A stretch of 64,000 nucleotides of DNA from Dactylosporangium sp040689395 (GCF_040689395.1 NZ_JBFAZX010000005.1:310001-374000); one strand, 5' to 3'; positions 16,204 through 25,814 are shown, counted from the first letter of the stretch. Numbers and translations are program-made. Notes: a model not told the origin generated them from the sequence alone.

Positions 16204-17655
16204 GTGTCGACCGATCCCGGACTCCGCCGGCTGGCCCTGGGCACGCTGCTGGGCGCCTTCCGCGGAGAGCAGGCCCCGGCGTGGGCCGTGGACCTCCTCG
16301 CCGAGGGGATGGCCGGGCATCTGCTCTTCGGGTTCAACATCGTCGAGCGCGAGCAACTCGCCGCGCTGACCGCGAGCCTGCACGCCGCCCGCGAGGGCGT
16401 GCTCATCGCCATCGACGAGGAGGGCGGCGACGTCACCCGCCTCGCGCACCGGCTCGGCAGCCCCTACCCGGGCAACGCCGCGCTGGGCGCGCTCGGCGAC
16501 CCGGCCGTCACCCGCCGGGTGTATCGCACCATCGGCGCCGAGCTCGACGCGCTGGGCATCAACCTCAACCTCGCGCCCACCGTCGACGTGAACACGGCGG
16601 ACGACAACCCGATCATCGGCACCCGCAGCTTCGGCGCCGACCCGCACGCCGTCGCCACCCACACCGCCGCCGCTGTGCTCGGCCTGCAGGGCGCCGGCGT
16701 CGCCGCGTGCGCGAAGCACTTCCCGGGCCACGGCGCGACGCTCGCCGACTCGCACCTGGAACTGCCCACGGTCGACATCGACCGCGACGTGCTGGGCGGC
16801 CGCGAGCTCCCGCCGTTCGTCGCCGCGATCGAGGCCGGCGTCAAGTCGATCATGACCGCGCACATCCGCGTCCCGGCCCTCACCGGCGACGCCCCCGCCA
16901 CCTTCAGCCGCGCCGTCCTCGTCGACCTGCTGCGCCGCGACCTCGGGTTCACCGGCGTCGTCGTCACCGACGCCCTGGAGATGCTCGGCGCGTCCCGCTA
17001 CGCCGGCGGCATCCCGGCCGGCGCGGTGCTCGCCCTCGCCGCGGGCGCCGACCTGCTGTGCATCGGCGCCGACATCGACGAGCACATCACCAACGCCTGC
17101 GCCGACGAGATCGTCGCCGCAGTGCACGACGGCCGCCTCGCCCTGGAGCGGCTGGAGGAGGCCGTGGCCCGCGTGGCCGAACTCGCCGTCTGGACGCGCA
17201 CCGGCGACCGCACCGACCGCGAGGAGCCGGGCCTGGGCTACCCGGCGGCGCTGGGCGCGGTACGCATCGAGGGCAGCCACGACCGCGACCGAGCCCCGCT
17301 CATCGTCCAGCTGGAGTCGGAGTCGTCGATCGCGGCCGGACGGGTGCCGTGGGGCCTCGGCCCGCACGTCACCGCCACGGAGCAGGTCCGCGTGGTCGCC
17401 GCGCAGGCCTCCGCCGACGACCTGAGCACCCGCGCCGGATCGCGCCCGATCGTGGTCGTGGGGCGCAACGTGCACCGCCTGCCCGGTGCCCCCGCCCTCG
17501 TCGAGGCCCTGACGCGGACGCACGCGGTCACGGTGGTGGAGATGGGCTGGCCGTCGTCCTGGCGCCCGACCGGCGTGCGGGCGTTCATCACCACGTGGGG
17601 CGCGAGCCACGCCAACGGTCGCGCCGCCGCCAAGGCCCTGGGCCTAGCCGCCTAG
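16204..17655 (+). CDS. Glycoside hydrolase family 3, NagZ-like beta-N-acetylhexosaminidase
   Basis: The protein is 483 aa from GTG 16204, chosen because GAGGGGGG ends 7 nt before it; an in-frame ATG at 16159 has no such signal. The TIM barrel carries the family motif KHFPGHGATLADSHLELP, with the His of the DSH general acid/base typical of NagZ enzymes, and VTDALEMLG with the probable nucleophile Asp. A short C-terminal alpha/beta domain follows (to 483). There is no signal peptide, so it acts in the cytoplasm on imported muropeptide or chitin-type amino-sugars. It is likely controlled by the divergent ROK protein. Confidence 0.92.
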   Translation: MSTDPGLRRLALGTLLGAFRGEQAPAWAVDLLAEGMAGHLLFGFNIVEREQLAALTASLHAAREGVLIAIDEEGGDVTRLAHRLGSPYPGNAALGALGDPAVTRRVYRTIGAELDALGINLNLAPTVDVNTADDNPIIGTRSFGADPHAVATHTAAAVLGLQGAGVAACAKHFPGHGATLADSHLELPTVDIDRDVLGGRELPPFVAAIEAGVKSIMTAHIRVPALTGDAPATFSRAVLVDLLRRDLGFTGVVVTDALEMLGASRYAGGIPAGAVLALAAGADLLCIGADIDEHITNACADEIVAAVHDGRLALERLEEAVARVAELAVWTRTGDRTDREEPGLGYPAALGAVRIEGSHDRDRAPLIVQLESESSIAAGRVPWGLGPHVTATEQVRVVAAQASADDLSTRAGSRPIVVVGRNVHRLPGAPALVEALTRTHAVTVVEMGWPSSWRPTGVRAFITTWGASHANGRAAAKALGLAA

Positions 17656-17720
17656 CACCGCTTGTCCACAGGCACGGACTCGGTCTTCCCCACCGACGGC
17701 CTGGGCGGCAGCCTGAGCGG

Positions 17721-18674
17721 ATGCTGGACGATCTGCTCAGGCTGCAGTCGGGGGTGATCACCAAGTCCCAGGCGCGGCGTGCCGGTCTCAGCGACGGCGC
17801 GATCCGGCGGCACGTGGGCGCCGACCGGTGGTCGCCGCTCTTCCCCGGGGTGTACTGGACATTCAGCGGGCCGCCGCCACGGGAGGCGTTGCTGTGGGCG
17901 GTCCTGCTGCGCGCCGGGCGGGGCGCGGCGCTGAGCCACCACACCGCCGCGGAGCTGTCGGGGCTCATCGACACGCCGGGCCGGCGGATCCACGTCACGA
18001 TCCCGGCCAACCGCCGGATTGCCGCAATCCCGGGGGTGATCGTGCACCGATCCGGCCGGGTCGCCGCCGCGACGATGCCGGGACCGACACTACGCCGAAC
18101 CCGCATCGAGGACACCGTGCTGGACCTGACGGACCTGGCCGGTGACATCGAGACCGCGGTCGGCTGGATCACCACGGCGTGCGCGCGCCGGCTGACCACC
18201 CCGCGGCGGCTCGCAGAGGCCATGGCCCGGCGCAAGCAGGTGCGGCGGCGACCGCTGCTCGCCGAGGTGCTCGACGACAGCGCCGCCGGGGTGCACTCCG
18301 TGCTGGAGCGGCGATACCTGCGCGACGTCGAGCGCGGGCACGGCCTGCCGCGCGGGAGGCGGCAGACCAGGCACGCCGGTGCCGGCGTGCGCTTCCGGGA
18401 CGTCGAGTACGCGGCGTTCGACATTATCGTCGAACTCGACGGCCGCGCGTACCACCCTGCGGAGCATCGCCGCCGAGACCGGCTGCGCGACAACGAGTCG
18501 GCCGCGCAGGGGTGCCGGACGCTTCGGTACGGCTGGACGGACGTGGCCGCGCCGTGCTCCACGGCGGTGCAGGTCGCCCGGGCGCTGCGAGCGGGTGGCT
18601 GGACCGGCCAACCGCGGCGGTGCACCCGGCCGGGCTGCGCGGTCCTTCGCTCCACCCGCCGGCGGACGCCTTGA
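17721..18674 (+). CDS. AbiEi-type HTH plus DUF559 nuclease-like protein
   Basis: In this 317-aa protein the N-terminus (about 1-60) is the AbiEi-antitoxin winged helix: LLRLQSGVITKSQARRAGLS then RHVGADRWSPLFPGVY. The middle is the AbiEi-like linking region. The C-terminal 110 residues match DUF559, a Vsr/endonuclease-like fold, with FDIIVELDG, AYH and RRRDRLRDNESA. No AbiEii nucleotidyltransferase toxin gene is adjacent, so it is solo. These proteins are common in actinobacteria and their role is unknown; a DNA-binding nuclease is inference. The stop codon lies inside the large hairpin that follows. Confidence 0.82.
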   Translation: MLDDLLRLQSGVITKSQARRAGLSDGAIRRHVGADRWSPLFPGVYWTFSGPPPREALLWAVLLRAGRGAALSHHTAAELSGLIDTPGRRIHVTIPANRRIAAIPGVIVHRSGRVAAATMPGPTLRRTRIEDTVLDLTDLAGDIETAVGWITTACARRLTTPRRLAEAMARRKQVRRRPLLAEVLDDSAAGVHSVLERRYLRDVERGHGLPRGRRQTRHAGAGVRFRDVEYAAFDIIVELDGRAYHPAEHRRRDRLRDNESAAQGCRTLRYGWTDVAAPCSTAVQVARALRAGGWTGQPRRCTRPGCAVLRSTRRRTP

Positions 18675-18723
18675 TCACGGAATGCTCGTGTACCCCCTGG
18701 TACGCGAGCACTCCGTGATCAAG
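18670..18723. terminator. 25-bp inverted repeat between convergent DUF559 and gdh genes
   Basis: Arms at 18670-18694 and 18699-18723 match at 23 of 25 positions around a 4-nt loop CCCT. Each arm contains TTGATCACGGA. The TGA of the DUF559 gene (18672-18674) lies in the left arm, and the gdh stop is 9 bp beyond the right arm. There is no clear T tract, so it may be a terminator, an mRNA 3' stabiliser or a mobile palindromic unit. Confidence 0.7.
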
Positions 18724-18731
18724 GCGAACTG

Positions 18732-21700
18732 CTAGGCGGCCGAGGCGCGGACCAGGGTGCGGATCTGGCGCAGCAGGACCGAGATCGCGGCCAGGTCGCC
18801 CGGGGACTCGCCGAACTCGCCGATCGCGTTGCGGGTGCGCGCGATCGACGTCGCGTTGCTCTGCTCCCACTCGTGGACGCGGGACTCCGGGTCCGCGTCC
18901 GGGGAGGTGGCGTTGAGCACCTCCGCGGTGAGTGCCGCCAGCGCCGCGTACAGGTCGTAGCGCAGCGCCATCCGGGCCAGCGTCTGCCAGCGGTCCTCGC
19001 GCGGCAGGGCCGAGATCCGCGAGAGCAGGTCGTCGACGCGGAAGCGCTCGGAGAGCAGGTAGTAGACGGTGGCGACCTCGTTGACGTCGCGGCCGGTCGC
19101 CGAGGCGACCTCCACGATGTCGAGCAGGCCGAAGCCGTACATGATGCGGGTCGTGATGTCGGCGATCTCGTCCGGCAGGCCCAGCTCGCGCAGGCCCTCG
19201 GCGTTGGCGCGCAGGGCCTCGCGCTCGCGGCCGCGGAAGAGGGTGTCCAGCTGCGGCAGCAGGCGGGCGACGCCGGGGCGCAGGCGGGCGATCTCGCTCG
19301 GCACATCGATCGGGAGGCGGCGGTTGGAGACCAGCCACCGCACGGCCCGGTCGAGCAGACGGCGCATCTCCAGGTAGACGGCCGTCTGCGAGGACGTCGG
19401 CATCCGGTTGTCGAGCGCCTCGACCGCCCGGCGGAGCTCGTCCAGGCCGTACACCTCGCGGATCACCACCGAGGCGCGCAGCACGTCGGCGGCACCGGCA
19501 CCGGTCTCCTCGGAGGCGCGGTGGAAGAACGACGTGCCGCCGCGGTTGACCGCCTCGTTGACAACCCCCGTGGTGATGATCTCCCGGCGCAGCGGGTGCT
19601 CGGCCATCGCCTCCGCGAAGCGCTCGCGCAGCGCGGTCGGGAAGTACTCGACCAGCACCTCGTTGGTCCAGTCCTCGTCGGGCAGGCCGGAGTCGAGGAT
19701 CTCGCGCTCGAGCACGATCTTGACGTAGGAGAGCAGGACGGCGAACTCGGGCGAGGTCAGCCCCACCCCGATCGCCGCGCGCTCGTCGAGCTCCTCGTCG
19801 GTCGGCAGGTCCTCCAGGGCGCGGTCCAGCAGCCCGCGACGCTCGAGATCCGCGATGAGCCGCTTGTGTACCGGCAGCAGCGACCTCGACTGCGCCCGCG
19901 CGTTGCCGAGCGCGGTCGCCTGGTCGTAGTTGTCCCGCAGGACCAGCTCGCCGACCTCGTCGGTCATCTCGGCCAGCAGCGGGTTGCGCTCGCCGGCCTC
20001 CAGCTCGCCGGCGGCGACCGCCCGGTCGAGCAGGATCTTGATGTTGACCTCGTGGTCGGAGCAGTCGACGCCGGCGGAGTTGTCGATGAAGTCGGTCGCG
20101 ATGCGGCCGCCGTTGAGCGCGTATTCGATGCGGCCCCGCTGGGTCAGGCCCAGGTTGCCGCCCTCGCCGACCACCTTCGCCCGCAGCTCGCGGCCATTGA
20201 CCCGGATGTAGTCGTTGGCCTTGTCGCCGACATCGGCGTGCGACTCGCCGCCGGCCTTGACATACGTGCCGATACCGCCGTTCCAGAACAGGTCGACGGG
20301 CGCGGCGAGGATGGCGTGCATGACGTCGTTGGGGGCGAGCGGGCCGTCGGTGGTGATCCCGAGCGCGGCGCGGGCCTCGGCGGAGAGTTTGATCGACTTG
20401 GCGGTGCGCGGGAACACACCGCCGCCGGCCGAGATGAGCGACCGGTCGTAGTCGTCCCACGAGGAGCGGGGCAGGTCGAAGAGGCGCCGCCGCTCCGCAT
20501 ACGAGGTGGCCGAGTCCGGGTCGGGGTCGATGAAGATGTGCCGGTGGTCGAACGCGGCCACCAGGCGGATGTGCCGGGACAGCAGCATGCCGTTGCCGAA
20601 GACGTCGCCGGACATGTCGCCGACGCCGACGACGGTGAAGTCGGTCGCCTGGGTGTCGACGTCGAGCTCACGGAAGTGCCGCTTCACGGACTCCCAGGCG
20701 CCCCTGGCGGTGATGCCCATCCTCTTGTGGTCGTAGCCCGCCGATCCGCCCGAGGCGAAGGCGTCGCCGAGCCAGAACCCGTAGCGCACCGAGATCTCGT
20801 TGGCGATGTCGGAGAAGGTCGCGGTGCCCTTGTCGGCGGCGACGACCAGGTAGGGGTCGTCGGGGTCGTGGCGCACCACGTCGGGCGGCGCGACGACCTT
20901 GCCACCGTCGAGGTTGTCGGTGACGTCGAGCATGGCCGAGATGAACATCTGGTAGCAGGCCACCGCCTCGTCGCGGTCCCCCGGGTTCTGCTTGAGCACG
21001 AACCCGCCCTTGGCCCCGGTCGGCACGATGACGGCGTTCTTCACCATCTGCGCCTTGACCAGGCCCAGGATCTCGGTGCGGAAGTCCTCGCGCCGGTCGG
21101 ACCAGCGCAGCCCGCCGCGGGCGACGGCGCCGAAGCGCAGGTGCACGCCCTCGAACCTCGGGGAGTACACGAAAATCTCGAAACGCGGCCGGGGCGCCGG
21201 CAGGTCGGGGATCGACTGCGGGTCGAGCTTGAAGGCCGTGTAGGACTTCGGCCGGCCGCCCTCGCCACGCTGGTAGAACGAGGTGCGCAGGGTCGCCTGG
21301 ATCAGGTGCAGGAACGAGCGCAGGATGTGGTCCTGATCGAGGCTGGTGACCTGGTCGAGGTCGGCGTTGATCGCCGCGGCCAGCTCCTTCGACCACTCCG
21401 AACGGGCCGCGTCGGACAGCGGCAGCCGGTGGTCGAAGCGGGCGACGAAGAGCGCCACGAGCTTGGAGGCGATCGCCGGATACGCCAGCAGCGTCGTCTC
21501 CATGTAGTCCTGCGAGAACACCGTGCCGGCCTGGCGCAGGTACTTCGCGTAGGCACGCAGCACCACGACCTCACGCCAGGTCAGGCCGGCCGTGAGCACC
21601 AGGGTGTTGAAGTTGTCGACCTCGGCCTCGCCGTGCCACGTGGCCGTGAACGCGTTCTCGAGGTGTGGGCGCACCTCGGTGAGCACGCGGGAGTCCGCGG

Positions 21701-23615
21701 GCAGCCGCAGGCCGAAGTCGTACAGGTAGATCGTGCCGTCGGCGCGGACGATCTCGTAGGGCCGCTCGTCGGTGGCCCACACCCCGAGGGAGTGCAGCAC
21801 GGGCAGGACCGCTGAGAGGATCATCGGCTCGCCGTAGCGGAACACCTTGAACCGGATGTCGGTCTCGTCCTGGCGGTGCCGGTACACGTGCATGACCAGC
21901 TGCCCGGGCTCGTCGAGCAGCTCGAGCTTCGAGATGTCCTTGACGGCCTCGTACGGCGTGTGTTCGTCCTTGTACGTGTCCGAGAGCGCCGAGCCGTAGC
22001 GCTGGTACAGCTCCTTGGCCTGGTGCTCGTCGTCGAGCTTGCGCTCCAGGACGAGGCGGAAGTCGTCGTCCCACAGCCGGGTCGCCTCCGACAGGCGCTC
22101 GGTGAGAGCGTCGACGTCGACGTCGCCGGGCGGGTTGCCGGGCTCGGTGCGCACGATGAAGTGCACTCGGGCGAACTTCGACTCACTGACCCGGGTGGTG
22201 TAGTCCACGCCCACGCCGTTGAGCTCGGCGAGCAGGATCTGCTGGATGCGCAGGCGGTTGGGCGTGGTGAACCGGTCCCGGGGCAGGTACACCAGGCACG
22301 AGACGAACCGCCCGTAGGCGTCGCGGCGCAGGAACAGGCGCAGCTGGCGGCGGCCCGCCAGGCGAAGCACGCCCATGACCGCCTTGTACAGCTCGTCGGT
22401 GCCGATCTGGAACAGCTCGTCGCGCGGGTAGGTCTCCAGCGTCTCCATCAGGTCCTTGCCGGAGTGGCTGCGCGGCGACAGCCCGGAGCGCTCGACCACC
22501 TCGGCGACCTTGCGCTTGACGACCGGCAGGTCGCGCACGCTGGTGCGGTAGGCGGCCGAGGAGAACAGGCCCAGGAAGCGCTTCTCGCCGATCACGTTGC
22601 CGGCGGCGTCGAACTGCTTGAAGCCGATGTAGTCCAGATAGGCCGAGCGGTGCACGGTCGCCCGCGAGTTCGCCTTGGTGATGATCAGCAGTCGCTTCTC
22701 AAGGACCTTGGCGTAGGCCTCCGCGGTCATGGAGGACAGCACCCGCGGCTTGACCTGGTCGCCGCGCAGAATGCCGAGGCCGCTGCCGAGGACCGCCTGG
22801 AGCAGCTCCTCGCCGTGCTCACCCTTGATCAGTTTGTACTGCCGGAAGCCCAGGAAGGTGAAGTGGTCATCGACGAGCCAGCGCAGCAGCTCGACCGAGT
22901 CCGTGATGTCCTTGTCCGGCACCGGCAGCTGCGCGCTGCCCAGTTCGTCGGCGAGGGTGAGGGCCTGGGTGCGCATCTTCCCCCAGTCCTCGACGGCCTC
23001 CCGCACGTCGTTGAGCACGCGGGCCAGGTCGGTGCGCAGCTCCTCCAGCTCGGCCTCGTCGCGGATGCGGTCGACCTCGATGCGGATCCAGCTCTCGACC
23101 AGGTCGCCGGCGATCGCCTCCTCGGGCTCGACCCCGACCCGGACCTCCTCGAGCGCGCCCAGCGGCGCCCGGCGGACCACCACCAGCGGGTGGACCAGCA
23201 GGTTCAGATCGATGTCGCGCGAGGACAGCGCGCTCGTCACGGAGTCGACCAGGAACGGCATGTCGTCGGTGACGATCTCCACCGCCGTGCCGCCGGTCGC
23301 ACTCAGCCCGAGGCGCAGCTTCAGCTCGCCCGGGAGGCGCTGCTGCGCCAACTCCAGGTGCGACTGGGTCGCCTCGACCATCTTCCCGACATTGCAGGCG
23401 GCCAGCTCCTCGTCGGGAACCAGGCGCCAGTACGCCGCTACCAGTTCGGGGTCTGCATCCTGCGCGGTGGCCAGCACGACCGCCTCCGCGACCAGGTGCT
23501 CCGCGTTGGGCACTGACTGCTCCAGCTCGTCGTCATCGGGCCCCGCATCCGGGTTTCGCCCACCGTGTAAGCCGCGTGCCTCGTCCTTCACCGGGGTTGC
23601 CCCAGGCCGGTCCAT
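18732..23615 (-). CDS. gdh: NAD-specific glutamate dehydrogenase, large (GDH-180) class
   Basis: At 1627 aa it has the length of the large actinobacterial/proteobacterial NAD-GDH. It oxidises glutamate to 2-oxoglutarate and ammonia. An N-terminal ACT-like regulatory region (about 75-200) is followed by the long helical domain. The catalytic core at about 815-900 carries RWSDRREDFRTEILGLVKAQ and NAVIVPTGAKGGFVLK. The NAD-binding domain includes VVGVGDMSGDVFGNGMLLS. The C-terminal helical domain is complete. GGGGAGAA precedes the ATG at 23615. It is monocistronic and divergent from the PBP gene. Confidence 0.96.
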   Translation of the reverse strand: MDRPGATPVKDEARGLHGGRNPDAGPDDDELEQSVPNAEHLVAEAVVLATAQDADPELVAAYWRLVPDEELAACNVGKMVEATQSHLELAQQRLPGELKLRLGLSATGGTAVEIVTDDMPFLVDSVTSALSSRDIDLNLLVHPLVVVRRAPLGALEEVRVGVEPEEAIAGDLVESWIRIEVDRIRDEAELEELRTDLARVLNDVREAVEDWGKMRTQALTLADELGSAQLPVPDKDITDSVELLRWLVDDHFTFLGFRQYKLIKGEHGEELLQAVLGSGLGILRGDQVKPRVLSSMTAEAYAKVLEKRLLIITKANSRATVHRSAYLDYIGFKQFDAAGNVIGEKRFLGLFSSAAYRTSVRDLPVVKRKVAEVVERSGLSPRSHSGKDLMETLETYPRDELFQIGTDELYKAVMGVLRLAGRRQLRLFLRRDAYGRFVSCLVYLPRDRFTTPNRLRIQQILLAELNGVGVDYTTRVSESKFARVHFIVRTEPGNPPGDVDVDALTERLSEATRLWDDDFRLVLERKLDDEHQAKELYQRYGSALSDTYKDEHTPYEAVKDISKLELLDEPGQLVMHVYRHRQDETDIRFKVFRYGEPMILSAVLPVLHSLGVWATDERPYEIVRADGTIYLYDFGLRLPADSRVLTEVRPHLENAFTATWHGEAEVDNFNTLVLTAGLTWREVVVLRAYAKYLRQAGTVFSQDYMETTLLAYPAIASKLVALFVARFDHRLPLSDAARSEWSKELAAAINADLDQVTSLDQDHILRSFLHLIQATLRTSFYQRGEGGRPKSYTAFKLDPQSIPDLPAPRPRFEIFVYSPRFEGVHLRFGAVARGGLRWSDRREDFRTEILGLVKAQMVKNAVIVPTGAKGGFVLKQNPGDRDEAVACYQMFISAMLDVTDNLDGGKVVAPPDVVRHDPDDPYLVVAADKGTATFSDIANEISVRYGFWLGDAFASGGSAGYDHKRMGITARGAWESVKRHFRELDVDTQATDFTVVGVGDMSGDVFGNGMLLSRHIRLVAAFDHRHIFIDPDPDSATSYAERRRLFDLPRSSWDDYDRSLISAGGGVFPRTAKSIKLSAEARAALGITTDGPLAPNDVMHAILAAPVDLFWNGGIGTYVKAGGESHADVGDKANDYIRVNGRELRAKVVGEGGNLGLTQRGRIEYALNGGRIATDFIDNSAGVDCSDHEVNIKILLDRAVAAGELEAGERNPLLAEMTDEVGELVLRDNYDQATALGNARAQSRSLLPVHKRLIADLERRGLLDRALEDLPTDEELDERAAIGVGLTSPEFAVLLSYVKIVLEREILDSGLPDEDWTNEVLVEYFPTALRERFAEAMAEHPLRREIITTGVVNEAVNRGGTSFFHRASEETGAGAADVLRASVVIREVYGLDELRRAVEALDNRMPTSSQTAVYLEMRRLLDRAVRWLVSNRRLPIDVPSEIARLRPGVARLLPQLDTLFRGREREALRANAEGLRELGLPDEIADITTRIMYGFGLLDIVEVASATGRDVNEVATVYYLLSERFRVDDLLSRISALPREDRWQTLARMALRYDLYAALAALTAEVLNATSPDADPESRVHEWEQSNATSIARTRNAIGEFGESPGDLAAISVLLRQIRTLVRASAA

Positions 23616-23772
23616 CGGTTGTTCTCCCCTCGCCCACCTCGTTGTGGGTTGTCCTCGCTCAGCCTAAGACGTTCTCGTGGGTCCTCAACCGAGCCCCCGG
23701 CGTACTGAATTGTCCTACTTGTGCGATCTTGGGGTGTGCGGATCGGTGCTTTCATAGCGCAGAATCGCCCAC

Positions 23773-25662
23773 ATGGCCGTTTCGATCCGTCGCGTCACCG
23801 CCCTCGTCGCCGCCCTGGCGCTGCTCGGCACGCTGCCGGCCTGCTCCAGCAAGCCGCCGGACGACTCGTTCAAGACGTTCGTCGGCGCCTGGGAGAAGGG
23901 CGACATCTCGGGCCTGAAGTTCCTGAGTCCGGACGGTAAAGCCCTGACCGGCGACGCGGCGCAGAAGCTGCTGACCACGGTCGCGGGCGACCTGGCCGCG
24001 AAGCCGCCGAAGCTCACCCTCAAGGGCTCGCCAGCGGTCAAGGACGACAGCAGCAGCGCCATCGTCCATGTGGCGTGGCCCGTCGCCGACTCCACGTGGG
24101 AGTACGACACCACGGTCGACGCCAGGCGGGTCGACAAGCAGTGGACGGTGATCTTCGCCGCGAAGACCATCAACCCGCAGCTGGAGGCCACCGACAAGCT
24201 CGCGATACGCAAGACGGCCGGATCGCGCGGCAGCATCCTCGACGGCTCCGATCAGCCGATCGTGAGCAGCAAGCCCGTCGTCGTCATCGGCGTCCAGCCG
24301 CGGTCGATCACCGACATCAACATCGTGGTCAAGAATCTGACAGACGCGTTCACCCAGGCGAAGGTCTCCGTCGACCTGTCCGGCCTGCCGGACCAGGTGA
24401 AGAAGGCCGCACCCGACGCCTTCGTGCAGATCATCACGCTGCGCAAGGAGGTGTACGACGAGATCGCCAACAAGCTCAACTCGACGCCCGGCGTGCTCAC
24501 CCGCAACTCGACCCAGGCCCTCGCCCCCTCCGCGCAGTTCGCCCGTGCCCTGCTGGGCACGACCGGCGAGGTGACGAAGGAGATCATGGACAAGAACCCG
24601 GGCAAGTACAAGATCGGCGACGTCGTCGGCCTGTCTGGGCTACAGCAGCGGTACGAGTCCGTCCTGCAGGGCAAGCCGGGCGTCAAGGTGGTCGTGCCCA
24701 TGCCCACGGGCACGCCCGACAAGCAACTCTTCTCCACCGACCCGACGACCGGCGCGCAGGTCAAGCTCTCCCTCGACGTCAACCTGCAGAACGCCGCCGA
24801 GCAGGCCCTGGCCGGCGAGCAGCGCCGCTCGGCCCTGGTCGCGATCCGCATCAGCGACAACTCGATCGTCGCCCTCGCCAACGGCCCCGGCGCCGCACCC
24901 AACAACTTCGCGCTCACCGGCCAGACGCCGCCCGGCTCGACCTTCAAGGCCGTCACCGCCCTCGCCGTGCTCGACAAGGGCATGACCGGCGAGGACGTCG
25001 TCGACTGCCCGAAAAACCTCACGGTCGACGGCCGTACCTTCAAAAACTCCCACGACGAGGAGCTCGGCAGCGTGCCGCTGCGCACGAACTTCGCCAAGTC
25101 GTGCAACACAGCGTTCGCCTCGCTCGCCCCGAAGATCGCCCCCGACGGCCTGGGCCAGACCGCGCAGACCCTCGGCATCGGCATCCCGTGGGACCTCGGC
25201 ACGGACGTGTTCACCGGCAAGGTCTCGGTCAACGGCTCCAAGGCCGAGCAGGCCGCGGCCGCCTTCGGCCAGGGCACGAACCTCGTCTCCCCGGTCATCC
25301 TGGCGGGCGCGGCGGCGGCGATCGCCCGGGGCCAGTGGAAGCAGCCGCAGCTGGTACTCGACCCGGCCCCGAAGAGCCCGGCGCCGGACGGCCCGCAGCT
25401 CAACCAGGCGTCGCTGGACGCGTTGCGCACGATGATGCGCCAGGTGGTCACGGACGGCACGGCCAACCAGCTCAAGAACCTGCCGGGCGATTTGCGGGGC
25501 AAGACCGGGACCGCGGAGTACGACAACAATCCGGCGCACACCCACTCCTGGTTCATGGGGTACCGCGGCGACATCGCCTTCTGCGTGTTCGTCGAGAACG
25601 GCGGCGCCTCGACCGCGGCCGCGGTCCCGATCGCCGGCAAGTTCTTCCAGACGACCGGCTGA
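23773..25662 (+). CDS. Lipoprotein class B penicillin-binding protein (MecA_N/NTF2-type)
   Basis: The protein is 629 aa. The signal peptide ends in a lipobox (LLGTLPAC, Cys at about 23), so it should be lipid-anchored outside the membrane. An NTF2-like MecA_N domain spans about 30-150, then the PBP dimerisation region. The transpeptidase domain has all three active-site motifs: STFK at 389-392 (catalytic Ser389), SCN at 443-445 and KTGT at 577-580. It should cross-link peptidoglycan. Class B enzymes with this N-terminus include low-affinity beta-lactam-resistant PBPs, but resistance cannot be read from sequence. A GC hairpin follows. Confidence 0.95.
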   Translation: MAVSIRRVTALVAALALLGTLPACSSKPPDDSFKTFVGAWEKGDISGLKFLSPDGKALTGDAAQKLLTTVAGDLAAKPPKLTLKGSPAVKDDSSSAIVHVAWPVADSTWEYDTTVDARRVDKQWTVIFAAKTINPQLEATDKLAIRKTAGSRGSILDGSDQPIVSSKPVVVIGVQPRSITDINIVVKNLTDAFTQAKVSVDLSGLPDQVKKAAPDAFVQIITLRKEVYDEIANKLNSTPGVLTRNSTQALAPSAQFARALLGTTGEVTKEIMDKNPGKYKIGDVVGLSGLQQRYESVLQGKPGVKVVVPMPTGTPDKQLFSTDPTTGAQVKLSLDVNLQNAAEQALAGEQRRSALVAIRISDNSIVALANGPGAAPNNFALTGQTPPGSTFKAVTALAVLDKGMTGEDVVDCPKNLTVDGRTFKNSHDEELGSVPLRTNFAKSCNTAFASLAPKIAPDGLGQTAQTLGIGIPWDLGTDVFTGKVSVNGSKAEQAAAAFGQGTNLVSPVILAGAAAAIARGQWKQPQLVLDPAPKSPAPDGPQLNQASLDALRTMMRQVVTDGTANQLKNLPGDLRGKTGTAEYDNNPAHTHSWFMGYRGDIAFCVFVENGGASTAAAVPIAGKFFQTTG

Positions 25663-25678
25663 CCCCCACCGCACGCAC

Positions 25679-25716
25679 ACGGCCGGCCCGCGGCGCTCGT
25701 CCGCCGGGCCGGCCGT
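25679..25716 (+). terminator. Strong GC hairpin terminator after the PBP gene
   Basis: Perfect 12-bp arms (ACGGCCGGCCCG at 25679-25690, complement at 25705-25716) enclose a 14-nt loop that itself holds CGG/CCG pairs. It begins 17 bp after the PBP stop. There is no U tract, as is common in high-GC actinomycetes. Confidence 0.75.
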
Positions 25717-25723
25717 GCCGCAT

Positions 25724-25814
25724 CAGCCCGAGTAAGCCGGAATCCAGCCCTGATCAGTCCGGATCAGCCCTGATCGGTCCGGGTTAGCCAGGGCTAGTCA
25801 GGGTTAGTCCTGGT
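25724..25814. repeat. Degenerate 10-bp tandem repeat array between PBP and arginase-fold genes
   Basis: About nine consecutive decamers follow the consensus yAGyCynGrT: CAGCCCGAGT, AAGCCGGAAT, then after one extra base CAGCCCTGAT, CAGTCCGGAT, CAGCCCTGAT, CGGTCCGGGT, TAGCCAGGGC, TAGTCAGGGT and TAGTCCTGGT. Two 20-mers (25745-25764 and 25765-25784) differ at only two positions. The array ends exactly at the stop codon of the minus-strand gene. The helical-turn period is notable. It could be a terminator-linked repeat or a slippage-derived spacer. Confidence 0.7.
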
